A stretch of 64,000 nt of DNA. Origin: Maridesulfovibrio sp. GTDB lineage: Bacteria > Desulfobacterota > Desulfovibrionia > Desulfovibrionales > Desulfovibrionaceae. This document shows, piece after piece, positions 1-7,113 of this stretch (position 1 is its first letter; each line of letters opens with the position of its first letter). The stretch lies in the NCBI RefSeq assembly GCF_963678865.1, contig NZ_OY787459.1, forward strand, positions 2,322,501 to 2,386,500, written 5' to 3'. A program made the translations under genes and the position numbers. Under the pieces are notes generated by a model. That model searched no databases. It was not told the DNA's origin and saw only the letters and a list, made by a program, of their open reading frames with translations.

Positions 1-354
1 GAACAGGCTGTTCATGCTATTCAAGCAGAGACCAAAAGAAATATTGACGAGATGAACAATGCTGCCAACATGGTTGCCAAGAGCACCGAATATGCCGGCC
101 AAGCCGGTGAAAGCCTTGAAACCATTGTTGAAAACGTGGACTCCACTGCAGATCAGGTCCGGGCAATTGCCACAGCCAGTGAGGAGCAGTCCGCTGCCAG
201 TGAACAGATCAACCGCGGAACCGAAGAGGTTAACCGCATAGCCATGGAAACTGCCGAAGCTATGCAGCAGTCCATGACCGCTGTTGCCGACCTTGCAAGA
301 CTCTCCGGTGAACTTCAGAATCTCATTGAGGAACTCAAGGCGTTTAGCAACTGA
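1..354 (+). CDS. methyl-accepting chemotaxis protein, C-terminal end (partial)
   Basis: This is the C-terminal 117 codons of a chemoreceptor whose start lies before the window. The frame is open from base 1 and ends at the TGA at 352-354. The sequence is the descending helix of the cytoplasmic signalling domain: heptad-rich, with the SEEQSAASEQINR-type stretch near codons 60-72 that MCPs carry after the hairpin tip. The conserved tip itself lies upstream. It would signal to CheA/CheW at the cell pole. There is no C-terminal CheR/CheB-tethering pentapeptide; the protein ends in LKAFSN. The sensor domain cannot be seen, so the ligand is unknown. The C-terminal sequence resembles the MCP at 31142-33235, so the two may be paralogues. 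Confidence 0.95.
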   Translation, partial: EQAVHAIQAETKRNIDEMNNAANMVAKSTEYAGQAGESLETIVENVDSTADQVRAIATASEEQSAASEQINRGTEEVNRIAMETAEAMQQSMTAVADLARLSGELQNLIEELKAFSN

Positions 355-411
355 TTGCAGTAAAATTAAAAACTTGCTGGTAAAATCAAAACCAGCATAC
401 AAAGCAATAAG

Positions 412-460
412 AAAAGGCTGGAACAACGTGTGGAGATAACTGCGCGGGTTTCAGCCTTTT
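412..460 (+). terminator. candidate terminator after the MCP
   Basis: A nine-base stem (aaaaggctg at 412-420 with cagcctttt at 452-460) encloses a loop of about 30 nt and runs into a T-tract at 457-463. The loop is long for an intrinsic terminator, but the position just after the MCP stop fits. Confidence 0.5.
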
Positions 461-552
461 TTTCTTGCCACTGTAGGAAGAACTCTCTGCAATGTCAGAG
501 CTGCCGGAAAATCATTCTGCCATCTTTTTTTTGGAAATGAATACTTTTTACT

Positions 553-579
553 TGAAAACGATTCTCATATTCATTATGA
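553..579 (+). promoter_or_regulatory. Fur box
   Basis: Two overlapping 15-mers match the Fur consensus TGATAATNATTATCA. TGAAAACGATTCTCA at 553-567 matches 12 of its 14 defined positions, and TCATATTCATTATGA at 565-579 is similarly close. Read as the 19-mer at 560-578, the site matches about 14 of 19 positions of the classic iron box. It lies about 40 bp before the start at 618, where an operator would block transcription. Iron repression of the two small genes downstream is inferred. Confidence 0.65.
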
Positions 580-617
580 CTGTTTTCAGGCAAACAAATC
601 AAAACAGGAGATTTACC

Positions 618-785
618 ATGACCCAGACAGCCAGTATTTCTTCGTTAAACAAAAAACAATTTCTGAGAAAAGCATTCAAAGGTTTCAGCGGATCAAGCGA
701 AAGAAAAGAAATCGAAGCCGAGAATCCGCCTTTCCCTGCCCCTGAAAAGGCTTGCCGGAACTCTCGACCTGAACTGGACTGCTGA
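618..785 (+). CDS. small protein of unknown function, probably Fur-regulated
   Basis: This 55-residue protein starts at the ATG at 618, preceded by a good ribosome-binding site (caggag, 7 nt spacing). The frame is open from 492, but the stretch 492-617 holds the Fur box and is therefore probably non-coding. The product is basic in its N-terminal half (KKQFLRKAFKGF) and acidic/proline-rich after that, with two cysteines near the end (at residues about 46 and 55). It has no signal peptide or membrane segment. I do not recognise the family. It lies 48 nt before another small gene (834-1013), and both follow the Fur box, so a role in iron limitation is inferred from context only. Desulfovibrio Fur regulons are known to include short proteins of unknown function. 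Confidence 0.6.
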   Translation: MTQTASISSLNKKQFLRKAFKGFSGSSERKEIEAENPPFPAPEKACRNSRPELDC

Positions 786-833
786 TTTCAGACACCACAA
801 TTTTTTAAAGAACAAACTCAAGCGGAGTATAAA

Positions 834-1013
834 ATGTCAGATGTAGTCAGAGAAGCAGCCCGCATGCGGCGACAATACGGGTGGAAGACTTATCTTATAA
901 AATTCAAGGATTACTACTCATACACCTTTGACCCCAGCCTTTTCCCGGAATTTGAATTGCTTGGTGAAGTTGGCGCCGACGGAGCGATCATCCCCTCCTC
1001 CAAGGCGAAATAA
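834..1013 (+). CDS. 59-residue protein of unknown function, second gene of Fur-controlled pair
   Basis: This short ORF runs from ATG 834 to TAA 1013 with the ribosome-binding site gcggag about 8 nt before the start. It encodes 59 residues: a basic N-terminal helix (REAARMRRQYGW), then an aromatic-rich middle (YLIKFKDYYSYTFDPSLFPEF) and a short hydrophilic tail. The dense aromatic and basic pattern suggests a folded domain rather than chance coding. I cannot name the family. It sits 48 nt after the 618-785 gene, probably in one transcript that ends at the hairpin at 1066-1105. A shared role under iron limitation is inferred from the upstream Fur box. Confidence 0.6.
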   Translation: MSDVVREAARMRRQYGWKTYLIKFKDYYSYTFDPSLFPEFELLGEVGADGAIIPSSKAK

Positions 1014-1065
1014 ACACCCGCCATTATCCCGAAGGTTGGCCATGCTTAGCCAACTAGACTTCACC

Positions 1066-1115
1066 CTCCCGGTTTCACTACTATCCCCGTAGGCGAAGCC
1101 GGGAGTCTCTTTTAT
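1066..1115 (+). terminator. terminator of the Fur-controlled pair
   Basis: An 11-bp stem (ctcccggtttc 1066-1076 with gaagccgggag 1095-1105, one G-U pair) is followed by tctctttta. A smaller hairpin, gttggc/gccaac at 1035-1054, lies just before it. Confidence 0.7.
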
Positions 1116-1125
1116 GGAAATGCCA

Positions 1126-1305
1126 CTATTCTTCTAAACATTGGCGGGAGACATCATCTCCCAGCCGGTCCAAAACCTCCTGCAACGCATCAGGAATATC
1201 CCCGTTACCGCTTAAAAATGCCTGCACCTCTTCTTCATTGAGTCCGGCAGACTCGGCAATGGCCTTTATTTTTTCCGAAATTTCAGTCTGGTTCATATTA
1301 TTCAT
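1126..1305 (-). CDS. 59-residue acidic helical protein, unknown
   Basis: A short minus-strand ORF starts at ATG 1305 and stops at TAG 1126-1128. A purine-rich ribosome-binding site (gggaaggg) lies just upstream of the start. A second ATG at 1296 is an alternative. The product is 59 residues, strongly acidic, and predicted mostly helical (QTEISEKIKAIAESAGLNEE, then DALQEVLDRLGDD). One cysteine lies near the C-terminus. There is no signal or membrane segment. The composition and ribosome-binding site look like real coding, but no family is recognised. It is convergent with the 834-1013 gene and divergent from trmJ. Confidence 0.5.
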   Translation of the reverse strand: MNNMNQTEISEKIKAIAESAGLNEEEVQAFLSGNGDIPDALQEVLDRLGDDVSRQCLEE

Positions 1306-1455
1306 CTACCCTTCCCATGCTGCATTTGCAAAAAAAGATTTCCCGGTAAACCTGGAACTGGACATCACGTAAAGATGGCTCTATGAAATCAATTCGTCTG
1401 TTCCGCGTGAGAAATTACCCGCTGCGACAGGCGAAATAACTTTTCCGGAGCTAAC

Positions 1456-2196
1456 ATGCTGGACAATCTGAGCATAGTACTTTTCGGTACAAAATACCCT
1501 GAAAACGTCGGGTCATCGGCTCGCGCCATGACTAATATGGGCTGCAACAACCTGACACTTGTGCGCCCCGCATCATGGAACATGGACAAGGCCATGCCGC
1601 TGGCTACAGTCAAAGCCCGCGATATCGTGCAAAAAGCCGCTATTTCCGAAGACCTCTCCGAAGCCCTGAAAGGGCAGACAAGGGTCTACGGGACCACCGC
1701 CCGCACTGGAGGGTGGCGCAAGGGAGTGATGACTCCTTCCACAGCAGCTCCGCACATCGTGGAGCAACTCCGGGCCGGGGAAAAAGTGGCTGTGGTTTTC
1801 GGTCCTGAAGACCGGGGCCTGACCAACGACGAGACACAACTTTGCTCCAGATTGATCAACATCCCCACCAGCCATGAAAACAGCTCACTGAATCTCTCTC
1901 AAGCGGTACTTATCATCTTGTATGAATGCTTTAAAAACGCGCTGGACAAACCTTTTACCCCTGCAGGTCCTCCTGAAGAGCGCTCCACCTCATTTGAAGA
2001 ACAGGAAATTCTGGCCTCAAACCTTCAGGAAACCCTGCTCGCAATAGACTTCCTTAAAGCGGACAATCCCGATTACTGGATGATGCCGGTCCGGAGATTC
2101 ATGTCCAGAATCGACATCAAACGCAACGAATTCAACCTGCTGATGGGAATCTGCCGCCAGATCAAATGGATAGCCGGTCAGGCTGGCAAAAAATAA
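1456..2196 (+). CDS. trmJ: tRNA (cytidine/uridine-2'-O-)-methyltransferase TrmJ
   Basis: This SPOUT-superfamily (TrmH/SpoU) RNA 2'-O-ribose methyltransferase uses S-adenosylmethionine. By family it is expected to methylate position 32 in the tRNA anticodon loop. The three SpoU motifs are clear: motif 1 PENVGSSARAM at residues 15-25, with the catalytic-type N and R; motif 2 VVFGPEDRGL at 113-122; and motif 3 SSLNLSQAV at 143-151, forming the trefoil knot that binds the cofactor. The length of 246 residues is normal for TrmJ, whose C-terminal extension separates it from TrmL. The start at 1456 has a ccggag ribosome-binding site. It precedes the TPR gene by about 80 nt on the same strand. Confidence 0.92.
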   Translation: MLDNLSIVLFGTKYPENVGSSARAMTNMGCNNLTLVRPASWNMDKAMPLATVKARDIVQKAAISEDLSEALKGQTRVYGTTARTGGWRKGVMTPSTAAPHIVEQLRAGEKVAVVFGPEDRGLTNDETQLCSRLINIPTSHENSSLNLSQAVLIILYECFKNALDKPFTPAGPPEERSTSFEEQEILASNLQETLLAIDFLKADNPDYWMMPVRRFMSRIDIKRNEFNLLMGICRQIKWIAGQAGKK

Positions 2197-2278
2197 CAAG
2201 ATCATAACCGCAGCCCCTTCTCAATTCCATGAAAGCACGCTACAGTAAAGACTAATTCAAGACCTGCGGAGCCTGTAT

Positions 2279-3022
2279 ATGACTGAAAACAATACCATTC
2301 AAGATCTAAGCGGAGTTTTCTCGCGCCAAAGAGTCGCCAAGGTCGGAACCGGAACCACCACCCGCCGCGTAGCCCAGATCGGCTACTATTTTGTAGAACA
2401 GATGGCTGAAGACCTTTTTCAAGTCCGTCCCCTGAACAGCAATTTTGTTCCTACCGGGGACCCGGAAGGTATCACCCGCGATGAACTTCTGGAGTCATAC
2501 ACCCCTGAGCCGGAGATGTATCACCAGCAGGTCCTGCCCAATATGAAGGAACTGCAGAAAACCCTCGCCCGCGCAGACCGCCTTCGTCAGCAGGGGAATT
2601 CCTTCAGTGCCGAGATGGAATACAACAACTCCCTTAAAATCGATGAAATGAACGTACGCGGCAACTTCGGCGTAGGGCTCTGCCTCATGCAGCGGGGTGA
2701 AACCGAGCGGGCCAATGATATTTTTGCCCGCCTTGTTTCCATGGATGCACCCTTTGCTCCTGAGCACAAACACATGTTCAATGATTTCGGCATCAGCCTG
2801 CGCAAATCAAAAATGATTCCGCAGGCGGTTGAATACTACTCCAAAGCTATTGCCCTCAGCCCCGAAGACGAACACCTGCGCTACAACCTTGCTCGGGCTT
2901 ATTTTGAAGATAAACAATACGATAAAGCACGTGAACATCTTGCCAAGTGTTTGGAAATAAACCCTGATTTCGCTGAAGCTAAAAAATTTGTCGCTTATCT
3001 GGATAAAAATAAGCTGGGCTGA
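2279..3022 (+). CDS. tetratricopeptide-repeat protein
   Basis: This 247-residue soluble protein has an N-terminal region of about 80 residues that I do not recognise. It is followed by TPR-type helix pairs from about residue 90 to the end. The best-formed repeats lie near residues 176-240: AVEYYSKAIALSPEDEHLRYNLARAY-type, then YDKAREHLAKCLEINPDF-type. TPRs mediate protein-protein contacts, so the partner cannot be predicted. No signal peptide or membrane span is visible. The ribosome-binding site gcggag lies 7-8 nt upstream of the ATG. It stands 28 nt before cbiA, so the two may be co-transcribed, but nothing in the sequence ties it to cobalamin synthesis. Confidence 0.85.
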   Translation: MTENNTIQDLSGVFSRQRVAKVGTGTTTRRVAQIGYYFVEQMAEDLFQVRPLNSNFVPTGDPEGITRDELLESYTPEPEMYHQQVLPNMKELQKTLARADRLRQQGNSFSAEMEYNNSLKIDEMNVRGNFGVGLCLMQRGETERANDIFARLVSMDAPFAPEHKHMFNDFGISLRKSKMIPQAVEYYSKAIALSPEDEHLRYNLARAYFEDKQYDKAREHLAKCLEINPDFAEAKKFVAYLDKNKLG

Positions 3023-3049
3023 TCAGAAAAAAAGCATTATAGAGTTCCA

Positions 3050-4426
3050 ATGAACTCCATCAAAGGCTTCATTGTAGCAGGAACGCACAGCGGCTGCGGT
3101 AAGACCTCGGTTACACTGGGACTTATGGCTGCGCTCTCCAGTCGCGGCATAAGGGTTCAGCCTTTCAAGACTGGTCCGGATTTCATTGATCCGGGGCATC
3201 ACACCCGCGCTGCGGGTAGGGCATGCCACAACCTTGACGGCTGGATGCTCTCCGGCAAGACCCTGCGTGACATTTTTTCCCGCTATGCCCAAGATGCCGA
3301 CGCATGCATCGTGGAAGGAGTCATGGGTCTTTATGACGGCTATTCCGCCCTTGATGAGACAGGCTCCACAGCCCATCTTTCCAAAGAGCTGAACCTGCCT
3401 GTAATTCTGGTTGTTGATGCCGGGTCCATGGCCCGTTCAGCTGCCGCTTTGGTACAGGGATTTTGTAATTTCGATCCCGAGACCCCTGTAGCCGGAGTTA
3501 TTTTCAACCGAGTTGGCAGCAGCAACCATGCCCTGATTCTGGAAGAAGCAATTTCATTGACTGATGTTCCGCTTCTCGGTTGCCTGCCCCGGCGGCAGGA
3601 AATAGCCACTCCCTCACGCCATCTGGGGCTTGTAACCCCGGAGCACCTTGAAGATCTCGACTCAAAATATAAAAACCTTGCCGACTGGGTAGAAGAAAAC
3701 CTTGATCTGGAACAAATCATTGAGGCTCTGCCGGATATCCCGGTACAGCCCCGTTTTGACGAAGTTCCAATGATTCCACGCACAAGAATCGGAGTGGCTC
3801 AAGACGACGCTTTCTCCTTTTACTACGAAGAAAATCTGCGTCTGCTGCGCGAAGCCGGAGCGGAGCTGGTCCCCTTTTCACCAATTGAAGACAAAGATCT
3901 GCCTGAAAATATTTCCGGTCTCTACTTCGGCGGCGGATACCCAGAACTGGCGGCCTTTGATCTGGCTCAGAATACTAAGCTCCGCCGGGCGATAGCTGAC
4001 TTCTCCGCAGCCGGGCATCCGGTATACGCTGAGTGTGGAGGTTTTATGTACCTCATGGAATCAATCAGCAAAGATGACCGGGTTTTCCCCATGTGCGGAA
4101 TTTTTCCCGTACGCTGCTCCATGCAATCCCGCTTTCAGTCCCTCGGATACCGTGAAGTGGAACTTTCCCAATCAACAATCCTCGGCCCGGAAGGGACAAT
4201 CATCCGGGGACATGAATTCCACTACTCCGCCCTGGAAGAAATGGAAAAGATTCAGCAAAAATCATATCGGGTAACCTGCAAAAACAATATCTCCGCCAGT
4301 GAAGGTTTCATAGCCAATGAGAATACACTGGGCAGCTACATCCATCTGCACTTTGCCAGCAATCCGCAAGTTGCTAAAAATTTTGTGAATGCCTGTGCAG
4401 AATCTTCCCGTACGGAAGAAATTTAA
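3050..4426 (+). CDS. cbiA: cobyrinate a,c-diamide synthase CbiA
   Basis: This enzyme performs glutamine- and ATP-dependent amidation of the a and c carboxylates of cobyrinate in the anaerobic cobalamin pathway. The N-terminal DTBS-like ATPase domain begins with the P-loop GTHSGCGKTS at residues 11-20. The C-terminal class I glutamine amidotransferase domain carries its nucleophile in YAECGGFMYL (Cys329). A histidine-rich segment, GSYIHLHFASNP, near the end supplies the catalytic histidine. The length of 458 residues is typical. In this organism the substrate is expected to be the cobalt form, because cbiD, cbiET and cbiF lie nearby. It is followed 31 nt later by dinB. Confidence 0.95.
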   Translation: MNSIKGFIVAGTHSGCGKTSVTLGLMAALSSRGIRVQPFKTGPDFIDPGHHTRAAGRACHNLDGWMLSGKTLRDIFSRYAQDADACIVEGVMGLYDGYSALDETGSTAHLSKELNLPVILVVDAGSMARSAAALVQGFCNFDPETPVAGVIFNRVGSSNHALILEEAISLTDVPLLGCLPRRQEIATPSRHLGLVTPEHLEDLDSKYKNLADWVEENLDLEQIIEALPDIPVQPRFDEVPMIPRTRIGVAQDDAFSFYYEENLRLLREAGAELVPFSPIEDKDLPENISGLYFGGGYPELAAFDLAQNTKLRRAIADFSAAGHPVYAECGGFMYLMESISKDDRVFPMCGIFPVRCSMQSRFQSLGYREVELSQSTILGPEGTIIRGHEFHYSALEEMEKIQQKSYRVTCKNNISASEGFIANENTLGSYIHLHFASNPQVAKNFVNACAESSRTEEI

Positions 4427-4457
4427 ACTGACTGCCGACTGCTTTTGAAGGTTACCC

Positions 4458-5627
4458 ATGCAGAAGTATATTATGCATATAGATATGGACGCTTTTTTCG
4501 CGTCCGTTGAGCAGCTGGATAATCCGGAACTACGCGGCAAGCCTGTCGGAGTAGGCTCCCTTCATGAACGTTCCGTGCTGAGTGCGGCCTCTTACGAAGC
4601 CCGTAAATTCGGTGTCCGTTCAGCCATGCCAGTGAGGCAGGCACTGAAGCTCTGTCCTGAATTGCAGGTGGTTTCCGGCAGCAGACACAGATACAAAGAA
4701 ATTTCACACAAGGTTATGGAAGTGCTGGGCAATTACACCCCGGTGGTTGAACAGGCTTCAATTGATGAAGCATACATCGACATAACCGGAACGGAAAAAC
4801 TTTTCGGCCCCCCGCTGCAGATTGCCAGATCCATCAAATCCGACATCCGAAAAGCTACCGGGCTTACCGCATCGGTGGGCATTGCTCCGGTAAAATTTCT
4901 AGCCAAAATTGCCTCGGACCTGAACAAGCCGGATGGAATATCCATCATCAAGGCCAATCAAGTGCAGGACTTCCTGAAAAAACTTCCTGTGGAAAAGATA
5001 CCCGGCGTCGGCAAGAAAGCCCTGCCCCGCTTACGCTCCTTCGGCATCACCTATGCTGCTGATTTGCGGCGCTATCCACCTGAATTCTGGAAAGAAAGAT
5101 TCGGCGAACGTGGGCTGGTCCTCTACGACAAGGGTGCGGGAATTGATCCCACGCCTGTTACAGGACGGGCACCCATGAAATCATCCAGCGCGGAAAATAC
5201 TTTCGGCGCAGATGTTTCAGATATTCATACCCTGAAAACACTGCTGCTAAAGCAGTCTGAACGCATAGCCGCAGACATAAGAAGCCATGAAGTCAAAGGC
5301 AGGACAGTCACCCTGAAAATCAAATTTCCTGACTTCCGCCAGATAACCCGCAGCCGGACCCTTGATTCACGAACTTCTCATGCCGGAACAATTTATAAGA
5401 CCGTATGTGCGCTGCTTGATGCAGAGCGCCCTCTGGGACCGGTCCGCCTGATAGGTGTCGGCATTTCCAATTTCGAAGGGCGCAACAGGCAGCTTTCCCT
5501 GCTTGAAGACCCTGAAAAACCCAACAAAAATAAAAAATTGGACCAATTGGACAAAGCTGTGGATCAGGTCCGTTCAAAGTTCGGTAAAAACATCCTGACC
5601 CGGGGAAGGCTGCTGGAAGATGAGTAA
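4458..5627 (+). CDS. dinB: DNA polymerase IV (Y-family translesion polymerase)
   Basis: This Y-family DNA polymerase is used for translesion synthesis. The palm carboxylates are visible: D9 in HIDMDAFFASVEQ and D103/E104 in SIDEAYIDI. The fingers motif with SYEARKFGVRSAMP follows at residues 45-58. The helix-hairpin-helix thumb region holds VEKIPGVGKK near residue 180. The little-finger domain fills the C-terminal third. At 389 residues it is slightly longer than E. coli DinB, with a hydrophilic tail. No beta-clamp-binding motif is obvious at the very end. Its last 8 nt overlap the start of cbiD, an unusual partnership between DNA repair and cobalamin synthesis. No LexA box was evident upstream of it. 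Confidence 0.95.
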   Translation: MQKYIMHIDMDAFFASVEQLDNPELRGKPVGVGSLHERSVLSAASYEARKFGVRSAMPVRQALKLCPELQVVSGSRHRYKEISHKVMEVLGNYTPVVEQASIDEAYIDITGTEKLFGPPLQIARSIKSDIRKATGLTASVGIAPVKFLAKIASDLNKPDGISIIKANQVQDFLKKLPVEKIPGVGKKALPRLRSFGITYAADLRRYPPEFWKERFGERGLVLYDKGAGIDPTPVTGRAPMKSSSAENTFGADVSDIHTLKTLLLKQSERIAADIRSHEVKGRTVTLKIKFPDFRQITRSRTLDSRTSHAGTIYKTVCALLDAERPLGPVRLIGVGISNFEGRNRQLSLLEDPEKPNKNKKLDQLDKAVDQVRSKFGKNILTRGRLLEDE

Positions 5628-6735
5628 GCGACTCCGTGAAGGCTATACCACCGGCTCCTCCGCCACAGCTGCTGCTATGGCCGCCATCAGGATTTTACTG
5701 GGCGGAGAACCACCGGAGCAGATCGAAATACCTCTTCCGGTCAAAGGGACTTTGAAGATTCCTGTAGCGCATGTGGAAAAGATCGGTCCAGGCAGAGCAT
5801 GCGGCGCGGTCATCAAAGACGGCGGTGACGACCCGGACGCCACCCACGGCCATGAAATCCAAGCGCTTGTAGAAATCAGTGCAGCAGATTCTCTGCGGAT
5901 TGAAATCTCAGGCGGCAAGGGTGTAGGCCGGGTAACCCTGCCGGGCCTGCCCGTCCCTGTAGGTGAAGCGGCAATCAATCCTGTTCCCCGCAAACAGATA
6001 ATCTCAGGAGCTCTTGCAGAAATAAGCAGAACCGCACCGGAATTCTGCGGGTTGATCAAAATCACCATTGAAGTTCCGCAGGGTGAAATAATAGCCAAAG
6101 AAACCATGAACTCCCGGCTGGGTATCCTTGGCGGTATTTCCATACTGGGCACGCAGGGAATCGTGCGTCCTTTCAGCCATGCTTCGTGGAAGGCTTCAAT
6201 AGCCCAAGCCTTGAATGTAGCCCGCGCAAGCGGGATAGAAAAAATAACATTCACCACCGGACGACGCAGCGAGCGTTTTTTTCAGGAACAATTTCCCGAT
6301 ACCGTTCAGATCAGCCTGATACAGGTTGCTGACTTTTTTAAATTTTCCATGCAGCAGGCCGGCATGAAAAAAATACGCAAAGTACGCTGGTCCATTTTCA
6401 TCGGCAAACTGGTAAAACACGCCATGGGTTTTCCATATACACACGCCAAGGATTGGGCCATTGATTTTGACCTGCTGGCAGACTGGTCTGCGGAGTTGGG
6501 TATGGCTGAAGAAACGGCAAAAAAAATCCGGGCCGCGATAACGGCCCGGCATGTATATGAAATGGTCCCCGAAGAATTTCATCAGGCTTTTATCCGCATG
6601 CTGGTCCGTAAAGCATGCGCCAATGCCTGCGCATTCAGCGGGAACTCGGAGGTAGCTGTAGAATACTTCCTCTTTGATTTTGACGGTAATATGATCTACA
6701 ACCCCGGCAATCAGAAAAAATCCTCTTCATCGTGA
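5620..6735 (+). CDS. cbiD: cobalt-precorrin-5B (C1)-methyltransferase CbiD
   Basis: CbiD methylates C1 of cobalt-precorrin-5B during ring contraction in the anaerobic cobalamin pathway. The family signature is the N-terminal LREGYTTGSSATAAAMAA, followed by the glycine-rich DGGDDPDATHG near residues 68-78 and the TTGRRSE stretch near residue 210. Its 371 residues match the family. The ATG at 5620 lies inside the last codons of dinB (8-nt overlap, with ggaagg upstream), so translation is probably coupled. The 3' end overlaps the convergent small membrane-protein gene by 25 nt (6711-6735). Cobalt insertion before this step is inferred from family knowledge. Confidence 0.95.
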   Translation: MSKRLREGYTTGSSATAAAMAAIRILLGGEPPEQIEIPLPVKGTLKIPVAHVEKIGPGRACGAVIKDGGDDPDATHGHEIQALVEISAADSLRIEISGGKGVGRVTLPGLPVPVGEAAINPVPRKQIISGALAEISRTAPEFCGLIKITIEVPQGEIIAKETMNSRLGILGGISILGTQGIVRPFSHASWKASIAQALNVARASGIEKITFTTGRRSERFFQEQFPDTVQISLIQVADFFKFSMQQAGMKKIRKVRWSIFIGKLVKHAMGFPYTHAKDWAIDFDLLADWSAELGMAEETAKKIRAAITARHVYEMVPEEFHQAFIRMLVRKACANACAFSGNSEVAVEYFLFDFDGNMIYNPGNQKKSSSS

Positions 6736-6983
6736 TCCTCGAGAGTGTAGAGAACATAAATTCCTACGGCCCCGGCCAGCAGGGCTACCACATAAAACGG
6801 TGTACAACGATTATCCGTACCGGCAGTGTAATTGTTTACCTCGTACTCAATATGCACAGTACCCATAATGTCATTTACATCGGACATGGTTTTTCCTGCC
6901 AACATGGGAGCGGAGAGGGAAAAGCCATAGAAAGCAGTAAGCAATGAACCTATCAAAAGAGCAATTGCTATCAGCTTTTTCAT
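6711..6983 (-). CDS. small membrane protein, possibly DUF3185-like
   Basis: This is a 90-residue protein with two predicted membrane helices: residues about 3-23 (LIAIALLIGSLLTAFYGFSL) and about 64-81 (PFYVVALLAGAVGIYVLY). A roughly 40-residue polar segment lies between them, and the tail DHDEEDFF is very acidic. The pattern is reminiscent of the small DUF3185-type inner-membrane proteins, but I cannot confirm the family. A strong ribosome-binding site, ggaggtg, precedes ATG 6983. The gene is convergent with cbiD and overlaps its last 25 nt. It is divergent from cbiET. Function unknown. Confidence 0.75.
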   Translation of the reverse strand: MKKLIAIALLIGSLLTAFYGFSLSAPMLAGKTMSDVNDIMGTVHIEYEVNNYTAGTDNRCTPFYVVALLAGAVGIYVLYTLEDHDEEDFF

Positions 6984-7113
6984 ATTTCATCACCTCCGCT
7001 AAAAGCATGGATGGAGCCAATTTCATAATAGCAGATTCTTATTTTTTTGGTAACTAATATTAAAAAAAAACACAGATTAAAAATCTTCCTTTAATATCCA
7101 GTCAATACATTGT

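Noticed and set aside
492..617. N-terminal extension of the 618-785 gene
   Set aside because: This part of the open frame contains the Fur box and the likely promoter; the ATG at 618 has the better site.
6984..7113. Cobalamin riboswitch upstream of cbiET
   Set aside because: No B12-box-like sequence or long conserved leader is visible in the 130 nt; the same holds before cbiA.
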